This document shows, piece after piece, positions 12,492-25,000 of a DNA stretch of 64,000 nt (its first letter is position 1; each line of letters begins with the position of its first letter). Source of the stretch: Theobroma cacao (taxonomy: Eukaryota > Streptophyta > Magnoliopsida > Malvales > Malvaceae); contig NC_030852.1 of NCBI RefSeq assembly GCF_000208745.1, forward strand, positions 16,248,363-16,312,362, read 5' to 3'. Made by a program: the position numbers and the translations under genes. The notes beneath the pieces were generated by a model. That model was not told the DNA's origin. It did no database searches and was given only the letters and a program-made list of their open reading frames with translations.

Positions 12492-13086
12492 CAAAATCTA
12501 AGCTCATCCTTAGAGCATATTTGTTTTCTAGACTTTTACTTCATGACCACACATCAATTATAATAATCACTGATTTTCACCCTTGGGCTAATTCATATGC
12601 TTATAACTATAAACCATAATGGTCTAATCAAATCTTGGGAATTCATAGCCACTTAATTGAAATCAAAACCAGCTCCAATGTCATCCAATTTCTTCCCATT
12701 GACAATCATGGGTTAAAGTTATAGCTTCACTCGATTAATAAGCTATTACGGACTTATTAGTCTCGCTCCACCTTCCTCCATCCTTAGTCAGAAGGATATG
12801 TCATTACATTAACCTCTTATTAGAAGCATTTTGCTTTAAAATCTTTCCAACAACGGCTCGTGTCTCGGGTAGCATCTCAAACTCGGATGGCGACACAGCT
12901 TATTACTTTTATATGACATTAGTCAAAAGGTAGGTTACTAGGAACAAGAGTTTATATAGCCTTTTGTCTATGACTTGTGCTGCAGTCACAAACCATAAAC
13001 AAGACTCTACACTAATTCCAACAACTCCGCTGACCGACACAAGAATTCCTAGGACTTGACTAAAGGTAGGGCTTAGATACCAAGTC
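12492..13086 (-). other. Leader of minus-strand gypsy element E, between element A and the E primer site
   Basis: No gene is seen. The stretch lies between the end of element A and the PBS/LTR of element E, so I read it as the untranslated leader of E into which A was inserted. The rest of E's interior must lie left of the window. Confidence 0.6.
13071..13082 (-). other. Primer binding site of element E
   Basis: On the minus strand this reads TGGTATCTAAGC, 4 bases from the LTR end. It resembles the initiator Met tRNA site with changes in the second half. Its position next to an LTR end of form ...GTTACA supports it. Confidence 0.7.
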
Positions 13087-13662
13087 TGTAACGACTGTTC
13101 CTCGATCGCTACTGACGTTCGAGTCTTGCAGGAGAACCTGCCAAGTCTCGAACCAACCTTAATTGAAACACTTGTTATTACGTTATATTCATTCCACCAA
13201 CTTAAGTAATCCCTTTGAACTGTACAACTCTTTGTAACATGATTTGGACAAACGTCATTATAAATTGTTCAACCTTTATTCTACATAATTGTAAAACTAC
13301 ATCCAAATGTATAATCTCTAATTGTACAATCACATCGAGACTAGTGTCTATTTACAGTAATAAATACATTACAAATGACTCGACCTCTAGTAGCGGAGCG
13401 ACTTGAAATAAAGTGCTAGGAAATGCCTTGACCTATCTGCAGTGGACCATAAGTGTCGATGATTGCACACTAGGCTAATCACTATCTACAAAAGGAGAAA
13501 TAAGGGGATAAGTCTCACAAACTCAGTGATCATCAGCTCCATGAGCAGGGCGTAGATGGGAAACAAGCTTAAGGCAGATTTTTTGAATGAAAAAGACTAG
13601 AACAAGAATAATAATAGTAGAAAAATCAAATCGCAAGTAGGGTGTTTGTGCCTTGTAAAAAT

Positions 13663-14791
13663 TGTTGGTCCTAAGTAAATGTGCTAGAGGAGGGTGAATA
13701 ACACTTTTTGGTTCTTACTAAAATTGGCTTTAAATTGAGGACAGGTATAAGATCAATAATGACTGATTCGATGCAAGATGAGGGAATGGTTTAAGAAGGA
13801 ATAACAAAAAAAATTAAAAACAGAGTAGACAATGCTCAACAATTTATAGTGGTTCGGTCAAAGACCTCCATCCACTACCTTGATTGTTCAACCAAGGATT
13901 TTCCAAACCAAATCACTAAAAATGGTGGAATTCTTGAGCTCCCACCAAGCTTTACAATGGCTATTAGCAAGCTCAACCACAACCTTTTACAATGGTTTTT
14001 CCCGAGATCAACCAAAACCTAAACTAACTTTTCTAGGCTAAGTTAGAAGCTATACACCCAATCAAGCAATCCAAGCTTGAATAATTCCCTTAGAGTGTCT
14101 TGCACACTCTAAGTATACAAGGAGAAGAGAAATAAAGGTGTACCTATAATCATGACTTGATCTAAGTGGTACAAAGTGAAGTGCTTGAATCTTTTACAAA
14201 GATAGAAATGAAGTGCAGAAAGAATGCAAAGAGCTTTTGCTGATCTTTGAGCTCTTTTTGTTCTTGGAAGCCTTAGATCAGTTTCTTCGTCGTTGGGAAA
14301 GGTTTTTATACTTGAAGAAACATCTCTGATGGGTGTTTGATAGATTATGACCATTGGAAACAGTTTGGAGTTGGTTCTAGCCATTAATTTGTCTTCTAGC
14401 TTCAAATTCAAATTTTTAGACAAAGAGCTCTTAGTCAACTAAGATACTTCTTAGTCGATTATGTTGGTTTTGTCTTCTTATCCCAGTTTCAGGTAGTAGG
14501 CTCTTAGTCGAGTAACGATTCCTCTTAGTCGATTAAGTTGGTTCTATTTTTGAACTCGGTTTTTGGCAGTAAGCACTTAGTCGATTAAGTTGGTTTCATT
14601 TCTGAACTGGCCATCTTTACTTTTGAGTTTAGTTGACTTGCTCCCTCCTCATTCTTATGGGATTTGATGTTTGCTTTTTACTGATTATTTTATTATTGGT
14701 ATACATTTTTCATCTTGCACACTCAAGTGACATAGTTAGACATAAATGAATGGGAATGTTTTATTATCATAAAAAACTAATGGAGCCAACA
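13663..14791 (-). repeat. 3' LTR of C1
   Basis: 1129 bases, TGTTGGTCCT to GGAGCCAACA on the + strand (LTR sense TGTTGGCTCC to ACCAACA). It has a TATA-like box TATAAAAACC (minus strand, about 14305-14315). Between 14416 and 14590 it has a cluster of CTTAGTCGACTAAG-like palindromes. It lacks 22 bases of that cluster present in the 5' LTR. Confidence 0.92.
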
Positions 14792-14806
14792 ATCTCCCCC
14801 TTTTTT
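14792..14806 (-). other. Polypurine tract of C1
   Basis: Minus strand AAAAAAGGGGGAGAT abuts the 3' LTR. Two more purine blocks of the same type lie at about 14881-14895 and 14900-14915, a multiplicity reported for Sireviruses. Confidence 0.85.
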
Positions 14807-15386
14807 ATGATGACAAAACATTCCTTGGTTAAAAACATAGTGTCTGTTTATTTCTTTTTGTTCTGTACAAAGTCAGAATTTTCTCCCCCTGAGTGTGTAC
14901 TCCCCCTTAATGTATGCATAATTTTATTTTTTAACTTAGCAAGTGTTTATTACTTAAATAATGGCAGGTATATATATAAGCATTTGACAGAATATCATCA
15001 ATATTGTAACTAACTGTCTGTCAGTTTGTTGTTATCCATTCCAAAACTATCCAACAAAAATATCATGAAAGCATAATCAACATCCATTCTTGTTCACAAC
15101 CAAATTTCATTCACAATTCAATAGAAATACCATGGAAGTTATCAGCAAACAAAGTAATATAAACAGCTTATCAACATTCAATTTTCAACACAATAACTTA
15201 AACAACAGAGTCAAATTCAAGTGTTCAACTGTCAACAAAACAAAAACAACTTAATTCTTAAATTGCCCCTATATCATTCCTACCTTCCCTTAATCTTCCT
15301 ATTTCATCATCCCTTACCATCAGACATAAATTTGCTTTTTCTTCAGCTTTTTCTTCTTTAGCATAAGAACTTGAAGTATCATTATT
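14807..15386 (-). other. 3' noncoding region of C1
   Basis: Noncoding, AT-rich, with extra polypurine-like blocks. It is similar in order to 29835-30480 of C2 (for example the AAATTGCCC block near 15258 and near 30450). A few codons of gag tail (C-L-M-type motif) persist near 15310-15340 before similarity to gag is lost. Confidence 0.7.
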
Positions 15387-16412
15387 TTACCAAGTTGCAG
15401 CCACCATTGCCTTATTCGATTTTTTATTTTTCTTTTGCGTTTCTTCCTTCAATAAGGGGCATTCTGACTTGAAGTGTCTTGGCTTCTTGCATTCAAAGCA
15501 TATAAGCTCTACCTTCTTGTTGGACTCGTTTTTATTTTTGGTTCTCCATGAAGAGCCTTGATCTCTTCTATACCCTATCTTAGCCAATCTCTAGTCTTTT
15601 TGGCTTATAAGCTTTATGAACTTTCTTGCAACCATAGCCAGTTCCTCATCATCATCACAAGATCGACTATCTAATTCTTCTTCAAGGATGCTCTCTTTTA
15701 AGGCAATGCTTTTCTTTTTTTCTTTAGCTTCTCTCTTGTCTTCTTCTTCCTCTTCCTTAAGTTCTAGCTCGTGAGTGAGAAGAGGCCCACAAATTTCATC
15801 AAGGGTTATGACATTTAAGTCCTTGGCTTCACGAATGGCAGTCACCTTTGGTTTCCAATTTTTAGATAGGCTTTTAAGAAGTCTTTTGACAATTTCATGT
15901 TCGGGAATTGGTTTGCCTAGTTGACTGAGTTTATTTGTGATGTTTGTAAACCTATCTAGCATACTGGTGATATCTTCACCAGGTTCCATCTTAAACATCT
16001 CATAGTTGTGGGTTAAGAGAGCTATTTTGGACTCATTGACTTGTGAAGTACCTTCATGAAAAATTCTAAGTTTGTCCCACACTTGTTTAGTTGTGGTACA
16101 GCTTGACACTTTGTTGAATTCAGTGGGAGTTTAAGCACAATGCAGTGTGTTGATTGACTTAAAATTTGTTTGGACTCTTTTGGTTTTAGCTTCAATCCAT
16201 TCAGACCATGGCTTAGGAATCATCTCATTGGTCACTACGTTTAAGGTTAAGGGAATGAAGGGTCCATCAATAATGACATCCGACATCTCATAGTCTATTG
16301 CCCTTATATAAATTGACATTCTAGTACTCCAATAGGGGTAATTTGAGCCAGTAAACAGAGGTGGCCTGTTTGTTGATTGTCCCTCAGCAACTACTAATTT
16401 TTGAAGAGCCAT
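15387..16412 (-). pseudogene. gag: gag of C1, two premature stops
   Basis: Copia-type Gag read on the minus strand from the ATG at 16412 (MALQKLVVAEGQ), chosen because C3 begins with the same residues. Recognisable parts: LFTGSNYPYWSTRMSIYI at the N-terminus (DUF4219/UBN2-like capsid start), the central MEPGEDITSMLDRFTNITNK segment, an acidic/lysine-rich stretch (KEEEEEDKREAKEKKK), and a zinc knuckle CFECKKPRHFKSEC of form C-x2-C-x4-H-x4-C. One frame runs throughout but has stops near 16129 and 15589, and the frame ends at 15387, far earlier than the C3 gag. Confidence 0.9.
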
Positions 16413-16455
16413 TAGGATCTCCTTTAGGATGTTAAGACTTGAAAAAGAGGGATAA

Positions 16456-16467
16456 GCTTTGATACCA
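16456..16467 (-). other. Primer binding site of C1
   Basis: Minus strand TGGTATCAAAGC, two bases inside the 5' LTR end. Confidence 0.88.
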
Positions 16468-16469
16468 CT

Positions 16470-17620
16470 TGTTGGTCCCAAGTAAATGTGCTCGAGGGAG
16501 GTGAATAGCACCTTTTGGCTCTTACTAAAATTGGCTTTGAATTGAGGGCAAGTATAAGATCAATAATGATTGATGCGATGCAAAATGAGGGAATGGTTTA
16601 AGAAAGAATGAAAAAGAAAATTAAGAACAAAGTAGACAATACTCAATAATTTATAGTGGTTCGGTCAAAGACCTACATCCACTACCTTGATTGTTCAACC
16701 AATAATTTTTCAAATCAAATCACTAAAAATGGTGGAATTCCCAAGCTCCCACCAAGCTTTACAATGGCTTTTAGCAGGCTCAACCACAACCTTTTAAATG
16801 GTTTTTCCTGGGATAAACCAAAACCCAAACTAACTTTTCTAGGCTAAGTTAAAGCCTATAAACCCAATCAAGCAATCCAAGCTTGAATAAAGTCCTTTAG
16901 AGTGTCTCGCACACTCTAAGTATACAAGGAGAAAAGAAATAAAGGTGTACCTATGATCATTGACTTGATCTAAGTGGTACAAAGTGAAGTGCTTGAATCT
17001 TTTACAAGGATAAGAGTGAAGTACAGAAAGAATGCAGAGAGTTTTTGCTGGTCTTTGAGCTCTTTTTGTCCTTAGAAGACTTAGATTAGTTTCTTAGCCA
17101 TTGGGAAGGGTTTTTATACTTAAGGAAACATCTTTGATGGGTGCTTGACAAATTTTGATCGTTGGAAACAGTTTGGAGTTGGTTCTAGTCGTTAATCTAT
17201 CTTGTAGCTTCAAATTCAAATTTTCAGACAAACAACTCTTAGTCGACTAACATACTTCTTAGTCGATTAAGTTGGTTTTGTCTTTTGATCCCAGTTTCAA
17301 GCAGTAGGCTCTTAGTCGACTAACGATTCCTCTTAGTCGATTAAGTTGGTTCTGTTTCTGAACTCGGCTTCTGACAATAAGCAATTAGTCAACTAACAAT
17401 ATCTTCTAGTTGATTAAGTTGGTTCTGTTTCTAAACTGGCCATCTTTACTTTTGAGTTTAGTTGACTTACTCCCTCCTTATTCTTATGGGATTTGATGTT
17501 TGCTTTTTAGTGATTATTTTATTATTAGCATACATTTTTCATCCTGCACACTCAAGTAGCACAATTAGACATAAATGAATGGGAATATTTTATTATCATC
17601 AAAAACTAATGGAGCCAACA
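16470..17620 (-). repeat. 5' LTR of C1
   Basis: 1151 bases, TGTTGGTCCC to GGAGCCAACA. It has the same layout as the 3' LTR plus an extra 22 bases in the palindrome cluster (about 17236-17425). Confidence 0.92.
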
Positions 17621-20600
17621 AAAATGAAGCCGTAAAATCATAATGCAATATTTGACTTGGCAAAACAATGCCGAAAACAAAGGTAGCAAAACAAATTTCA
17701 ATCATCGAAAACATCAACTTTCATCAAAATAAAAATAACTGTATATAAGTACGCATGCTGCCCAAATGTGTGGCAGGTAAAAGTCCTCATGTGCAGCCAC
17801 ATAAACCAACTTATGATCGTCAAGTAAGCATTGTAAGCTTTTGATTAAATAAGGGAGTTTTAGAAAAACATTAATTCTCCACCATGCAAAAGAGTAGGAG
17901 TCTAAAAACTCTCAAGGCTCTTGAGTAGGTAATCATAAACAATCAATCCATTGACCCTCTAGCACATAATAACAATCTGAGAGCACCACGGCACTAGATT
18001 CCCACAGCCATGGCAGTCTCATCGATGTTGGTCGACATCAAAGAAATCAAGCGGTTACAACCGCATATATCGACTTGAGGCTTAGCCACATATAACAAAT
18101 CGTGGCCTTGCCACGTATAATCACAGACCGTGGCCCTAGCCATGTCTAATAGCCCGTAGACGACCTAAAAGTTCTCTAGTGAAAGATCACCTATGCACAA
18201 GGGTCACACTATTTCGATGTGACATTCAACCTACTCTCGACGCTCTCGGTTTGTCAAAATCATTTTCAAAACCAAATTGAGGTTTCCAAGTCTTTTGCTT
18301 GAAATCATTTAAAAACAAGGTTTAATAACCTTTCGAATTGCTTTTCACATAAAAAGACATGGTGTAAACACTTGTATAAAGATCGAACTAAAACCGGCTC
18401 TCAAAAATTTTGCATTTAAACCATTTAATAAATGCATTAAACTATGTATGTCACACGAAAATGCAAGGCACTGATTTGATGCAAACATTTCAAAAAGGCT
18501 TGTTTCTCGATTTCTAAAACACTTTACATATAGCTTATCTATATAAATATCCAAAACAATCTCAAAAGTCATAGCATCTACAATTCACCAAACATTTCTA
18601 CTAGCTCATGCTTTCCACAATAACAGTTTAAAATTGATAGCAAATCCATTTTAAAATTGCTTAACGAGGCTAACAACTCATGCTATCCACAATTGCATTT
18701 GAAGAAAACCAACAACATTTATTAATGTATATCTATATATAATTATGGAGATTTTGAAATAGACACCCCCTACTCACCTTACAATAGTGGGACACTATGT
18801 CGTTATCAATTTGAGTGTGTTTCTAGCTAATCTTACCTGTCCGTCGCTTGTTACCTCCTCCGATATGCCACCACTGTAAACTTTCCTCATTTACACATTT
18901 CCTGGCAACAAATTAAACTCAATATGTTTAATCATATACATATATGGGCAGCACCTTGATTAATGATTCCTTAATCAAATTTCATATTTTTCATCCTCAT
19001 CATTCATAATCATCTAACATACAATCTATGAACTTTCAACCGACCAAAGCCAACACAACACAATGTAGTCACATTGCATGCTTACCTTACGGTTTTAGCT
19101 TGAATTCCACATATAGTTCACAATTTCCTCACATCCTTGGTCACCATTGCTACCACAATCATAAACAATCAATGTACATCTTATTATTCCTTTCTACTTA
19201 TGATCTCAAGGTTAAAAACACTTAACCATGACTTGTCTTGCTCAAAATCACCATGCATTCCAAGATTGACCCATATGCATGCATCTATTTCTTTCAAATC
19301 TTGTAGATCATTGCTGCCATAAACATTCTCACACATTACCAACTCATTTCCTCAAGAAATTCATAACCAAAATCAAAGTTCTACTTACCATAACTTGGTT
19401 GAACCCATGGATCATCCATGTTTTTCCTTGCGGTTCTAGTCCTTTTGCCTTGATATTTCTTAGCTATCACAGGAACAATCCACATTACATTCGATTCACA
19501 AGGCATGCATTCAAGCAAAATGATAGCTCTTACCTTCCTTAGCTTGGAACCACTAGGCTAACCTTCATTTCTCTTTTCTTCTTCCTCCTTTCTTCCTTTC
19601 TCCTTCCTTTTTTTCTCTTTTCTTCTTTTCTCTCTTTGCTTCCAAGTCGATCCTTTCTTTCTTTCTCAAAGGTTTGATTTTCTCAAGGCAAGGCCATTTT
19701 TCTTTCTCTTTCTTTGGCATGGGCGGATATCACAAGAAATGACCTTGAAATGGTCTTGTGAAAGCCTTCTTTTCCTTTCCTTTTCTTCTCTCATGGGTGG
19801 ATTGCCCAAGGCTTGGTTATTTTGTCATTTTCCTTTTTCTTTCCTTTATATGCCATGCCATTCAATTCCTTTTTTTATTTATTCCTTAACTCCCATTGGA
19901 CCAAATTCCCCACTCACCTTTCATGCATCAATTTCCTCACTTGCTCATTAGTCCATTACCTATCTTTATTCTACTTCTCTATCAGCCACCTCACTATCTG
20001 GACTTTCTTTTCTTCATTCTATATTTCATGCACCACCTTATTCCTCCAATCACATTTCATGCACAAGCTTTTATCTTGTATTTTATTTAGTCACTCATCA
20101 AACCATTCAAGTCACATGCATCCCGCATTTTACTTCCCTCATTTGACCACTTTATGCACCAATCTCATCACATGCAAATAAATTTAGCCTTATTCTTTCT
20201 TTTACTTCACATTGCGGGGGTCCCACATGTTCCCAACTAACTTTCTCCTTTTTGCATGCTATAATTTGCATGTAATAGTGAATTCACATGGGCATCTCAT
20301 ATCTCACATTATCTAACTTTCCTTGGTTAGTTAATTTTCTTTTATCGCCAAATATTGTAATTGCACTTAAGTCTTCAAACTTTTTCTTATTTACCATGTG
20401 CCCTTCAAACTTTTCATCCTTTGCAATTTGGTCCTTCCAACATTTCTTTAATTCCAATTTGCTTTTATTTCCTTTCCTTTACACTTGAAAAACTAAAATA
20501 TAAAATTTACACTTCACCAAGGTGTCACCATAATATTTAAATATATACTTGCTCGCTCTAGCTTATTTATTAAAGACACGTGGGCCCCATTAACGTCGTT

Positions 20601-20996
20601 TTTTTGCAAAATTCTTCCTTACTTCCACTTTCCCACTTAGAAAACTTGTACAAATGACACATTCTACATGTAATATAGTCAATTTGACATCGGTATTATT
20701 TTAATATTATTTTATCCAAAAATTATTATTTTATTCTAAAATTTTTCACTTGTCTCCTCGAGCCCCAAAATGTCTCACTTTGTCCCGATTCACTTCTGAA
20801 TCACCTTTTAACCCGCTAATTCATCCTTGATAAAGATATTATTATTTAATTACTATTTTCTCGCGTGTGAAATATTTTATTCCAAAATGCTCCTTTCACT
20901 CGTCATTGCTCTTTGGCACTTAAATTTACATCGATTGACTCTTCGTCTTATTGATAAGGTCTTATTGGCTTCCATACGAGGGTACGAGATGTTACA

Positions 20997-21196
20997 ATTG
21001 TTGCCTTCAATGACTTTAAAAATAGACTCAAAATCCTACTCAAATTGAAAGTCCGAAATATGTTCTACTTGAGTTATCGTCTCAACGCTGCAATGCCACT
21101 CCCTTGGTGTTGTGACATCGAGCTTTCTGTCTTGTATCTCGTGCAATCCTCTTCACGGCATTACAGCTGCCATACATCCAAAGCCGCCAAAAAACT
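20997..21196 (-). repeat. Athila-type LTR sequence left of LTR G
   Basis: This resembles 47232-47336 and 48753-48850 (the ATGCCACTCCC to CATCCAA block), so it belongs to the same Athila-like LTR group in minus orientation. It is the host of element E on its right side. How it joins to the next LTR start at 21197 is unclear: the flanks AAACT and ATGCC do not form a target duplication. Confidence 0.55.
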
Positions 21197-22016
21197 TGTG
21201 GATTTTGCACACGTAAGTATACATATCGAACAAGTAATATTGATAGTAAGTCTAGAATCATATCCCACAAAGAATTTCTCTTAAATCTTCACTAAATACT
21301 AAAATTATAAAAAACTACTCTCATTCAAGTAACTTGATGTTTTAGAGAATTAATTAAATCTAATTTAAAACCAACACCAAATCAATTAGCAAAAACTAAA
21401 ACTTCACTTAAAGAAGAGAATAGATTAAAACCTAGGATTATGGGGTCATTAGCTTCTCTTATTATTTATATTCATGGGTGGTTTTGCTAACCTAGAAACC
21501 AAAGCCATGTACAAGTCTCCATCGAGATGCTTGGATAAATACCTAACTTAAGGTCATTTTATGTCTATAATAATCAATTAAATAAGGTTCATTAAGCTAG
21601 TGTTCTAATTTGGCTATGTACGACAATTGGTGTGTGTCTACCCTAATCACGAATCAGATCACCTAAGTGACGTGAACATCACTATTCAAATCTTAGTCCA
21701 ATCTAAAATCTCTTTGTTAAGTCTCAATTAGATTCACATATTAGTTAATCGTTGGCCAAACAATCAAAAGCATTAAGAATAGATTTGAATGAGCAAAACT
21801 ATACCCATTCATAGTAAATAAAAGAAAACTAATATTAAGATTACATATTAAACTCCACCATAATCCTAGAAAAGCAAATTAGTTCATAATCTTTAAATAA
21901 AACATCATCCAAAGAAAATTAGTCATTAATGCAATTCAAAAAAAAAAAAGAGAAACACAAAATTAGAGAAAGAAACTAATGATTGAAGCTTTTAATCTTG
22001 ATTCTCTCTCAATTCT
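21197..22016 (-). repeat. LTR G (Athila-like), left part; right part at 46563-47231
   Basis: Starts TGTGGATTTTGCACACG, which reversed is the 3' end of an Athila-type LTR (the block around ATCCCAC/GGGATCGAT occurs at the same distance from the end in the 5' LTR of F). It is cut at 22016 by insertion of element F and resumes at 46563, ending ...GAGTTATCA at 47231. Joined length is about 1.49 kb. Confidence 0.75.
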
Positions 22017-25000
22017 TGATAACTCTATTATATAGAGTTATTTGAAAACATTTTGGGGACTTAAGTAGTTAGATCTTTGAGAGTTTAGGTGCGGATTTTA
22101 CCATTTTAGGTATTTTCCCAATTTACGTTTGATTACTTGTTAGGTGGTTAGTTTATGTTATTTTAGTAAAATTTATGTAATTTTGTTTTAAATTAATTTA
22201 AGAGTAGTTTCTAATTTCTCTTATTGCTTTTGTAGGACATTTGATGAAAAAGACTCATTTGATGAAAACCAATGCAAGCATGGTGATGGCTTCATTCGTA
22301 TATATTTCGATATTTTGACCATTTCTCTCTCTACAAAACTCCAAATCAGGTGCTTCTTAGACCACAAGAATTCTAAGAATAAGGGATACAACGTTTGTGT
22401 TTCCCAATTTCCCTAGTTCTGCTCAAATCATGGTCAAAATATTAGTCTAATTTGGAGCATTGTAGTAGTATTCATGGACTAAATATGATGCAGTATTTGG
22501 AGTATATCTTTCAATCTAGAAGTCCAATTGACATTATTCTTAATCCATTGAAAAGCTAAGAGACAAGAATACAATTTTTATGCTTACCACTTTTCCAAGT
22601 TCGGAGTAGATCATGGTGAAAATCAGGCTTCGAAGTTGATAGATTGCCACAGCATTGGGAGAACAAGGCTACGACACTAGTGAAAGGAAGCTCACCATAC
22701 AATTTTCCAGAGAGCTCAACGCCGTAACACTAGAGAAGTAGTGCCATAGCTGTCATGACCCGATACTCCCCTCGAGCCTGTGATAACCGTCACGGTATCC
22801 CGATAGACATTCATTACCTGGAATGCCAATCGAAACCCCGCAAGGCTTTAATATCAATTTCTCATTTCCCCTGTGAGTAACTATTGCCAAATATCATGTT
22901 CTAAAAGATTTTAAGCTATTTCCAACTTAAAACAATAAAAAAATGATTTTTGTCTCACAGGGGCATTTTGGTCATTTTTCACTAAAAATTTTGAAACTAG
23001 CTAAAAATGTAGTATGCGAGTACAAAACACATAATTCATAATCAAAAATAAGTTTAAACGTCTAAAACCTTCATTTAAAATGAAATTATGATTATTTGGA
23101 TATAATAAAAAAATATTCAATAAAATATTTTATTTTCTTATAAAACAATATTTTTAGAGTTATACGTAAATAATTTTTGCAGCGTAAAAACAAAATAAAT
23201 TCATACATACTGTAATACAGTAAGCCAGAGTATTTAAGTTAATTTACAATAACAAGTGGGCCCCCGAGTAACCAAAAGTAAGGAAGACTGTGAACCTATA
23301 GTTTCGAGGATGCAAATCCAATGGTAGCCCTCGATGAAATCAGCTATCTATAGCCTATTCTGAGCCTAAAATGGGTGGAAATGAGGGTGGTGAGATTATA
23401 TAATCCTAGTGAGTAAACTAACATCATCCAAAATATCTGAAGTCGAGTAAATGGAGACAATTAAAATATTCCATCTCAATATGTATTTCATAACATAAAT
23501 ATTCATTTCATTTAAATAATCAACATGGCTTATGAGTATCTTAAAAGCTTGGCTTCTACCAAAATCATTCTCAAGAATACCTTGGCCGAGGCATCTAACC
23601 GAGTCTAGCAAGGCTGGTCAAATTTTCGTATACACGTAAACATATTTTTAGTTTGAAAAACACAACCGTTTCTTAGCGTTAGCGGAGTTCATCATCACAA
23701 GGTGGTTCGGCGTGACGTGAACTCTAACCATACCTCAGGAGATACCCTATGCGCCTCTCCGACCGAGGTACGTATATAACCAGATTCTGTGCCCCTCTAA
23801 TAGGCTGGTCCACAAAACCCGCCCACTGCAGCAAGCTAAACCCACCATACAATAAAAATTCAACAGCATGACATGGCAATTTTATCATTATCTAGCCTAT
23901 CAAAGCAAACAACAGTTTATACATTTTCAACACAAATACCAATTCAGCCATTCATGCCAATATTGCCATAAGCCAATCAATTAGAACCATAAATTCACAA
24001 TACATCAAATGGTCTCCAATTACTCTATTTTCAAAGCCATCATTCAATTTCAAGACAATTTATAAAATCATTTCATTTAAACACATTTTGTTTATAAAAC
24101 CTAAAAATTAACCATTTAAACTCATTTTTCATAAAATTCACAAAATCGAATAAAAAGACCACTTTAGATAATTAAAATGATGATAAGGTTACTCACTATT
24201 TCGGGAGTCAAATTTTTAGAGTACTCCGACTATTGATCCTCCGGTACAATTTCTTTGCCCTTATCGGAGGATTCACCACATAAACATAATGCACAATCAA
24301 GCAATTTACCACATTGGTGCTAAACCGTTATAAAACTATATGGATGCATGAAATGGAATGCAAATTGTTCGGATTATCGTCTAAACATGGTGTTCTACAC
24401 AAATTCAATTGTGTAACTAAAACGGTATTGGCCTAATTCAATCTATCACTCGATTAATTGGCCAATATATCTAATTCAACTCCAATTAACTCCATTTTTC
24501 TTCCAATTCTCCAAACCATCAAACACAAGTCAAATAGCATAAAATTTAGCAAAATTATCTTCACATTTTCTCTTGGGAATTTCGGCCATGGTAGGTGCAT
24601 CAACTCTATGATTTTTCCTACTTGATTTTTTCACTGTAATTCATCATTTCCTAACCAATTCACTTGAAATAAAATCAAATCCACCATACACACTCTACAT
24701 GGAAAATTCACCCAATGATGGGTAATGGGAGTAAGTGAATTTTTCTTGTTGGCTTTTCATGCTACACATCACTAACTAACTAAAAACACTAAAATACATT
24801 GAAATCTAACCAAATCAAGCATCAAAACCTCCCTCTAAGTGTTCAGCCAACAAGGGATTCATCATGATTTCATGTGATTCAACCATGGAAAATAAGAAAA
24901 AATGCTTAAGAAAGAGAGATCTCAAGCTTAAATTGAAAAATCTTACTTTTTTTCACTTGTTTCCTTGAATTTTCACACTTTTCCCTTGAATATTTCCACC

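Larger units (their letters stand above)
13663..17620 (-). mobile_element. Copia element C1 (Sirevirus-like), gag-only deletion derivative
   Basis: A 3958-base minus-strand element with two LTRs (13663-14791 and 16470-17620) and a perfect 5-base target duplication AAAAT (13658-13662 and 17621-17625). The interior is only 1678 bases: PBS, gag, and a short 3' region with several polypurine-like motifs. There is no protease, integrase or RT. The gag sequence passes into 3'-region sequence near 15290, so pol was probably deleted. Movement would need enzymes from a complete relative such as C3. Confidence 0.93.
13087..20996 (-). repeat. 5' LTR of gypsy element E, split by copia C1
   Basis: On the + strand it starts TGTAACGACTG and ends GAGATGTTACA. 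Reversed, the LTR runs TGTAACATCTCGTACCC to CAGTCGTTACA, a common terminus for long plant gypsy LTRs. Removing C1 and one target copy leaves about 3.95 kb. The flanks (AAGTC left, ATTGT right) do not match, as expected for one LTR of an element rather than a solo LTR. The stretch 19560-19860 is strongly pyrimidine-rich on the + strand. No coding region is evident, although several short open frames exist. Confidence 0.78.

Noticed and set aside
12413..12619. A frame crossing the end of element A into the E leader
   Set aside because: It spans an LTR/host border and has no features of a gene.
19560..20490. Several hydrophobic short open frames in the pyrimidine-rich part of LTR E
   Set aside because: They are explained by base composition (CT-rich codons give Phe, Leu, Ser), overlap one another in different frames, and lie inside an LTR.
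21000..21284. Overlapping short open frames on both strands (21045-21284 and 21082-21270) as a host gene
   Set aside because: The stretch matches Athila-type LTR sequence at 47232 and 48753, and the frames have no recognisable domain.
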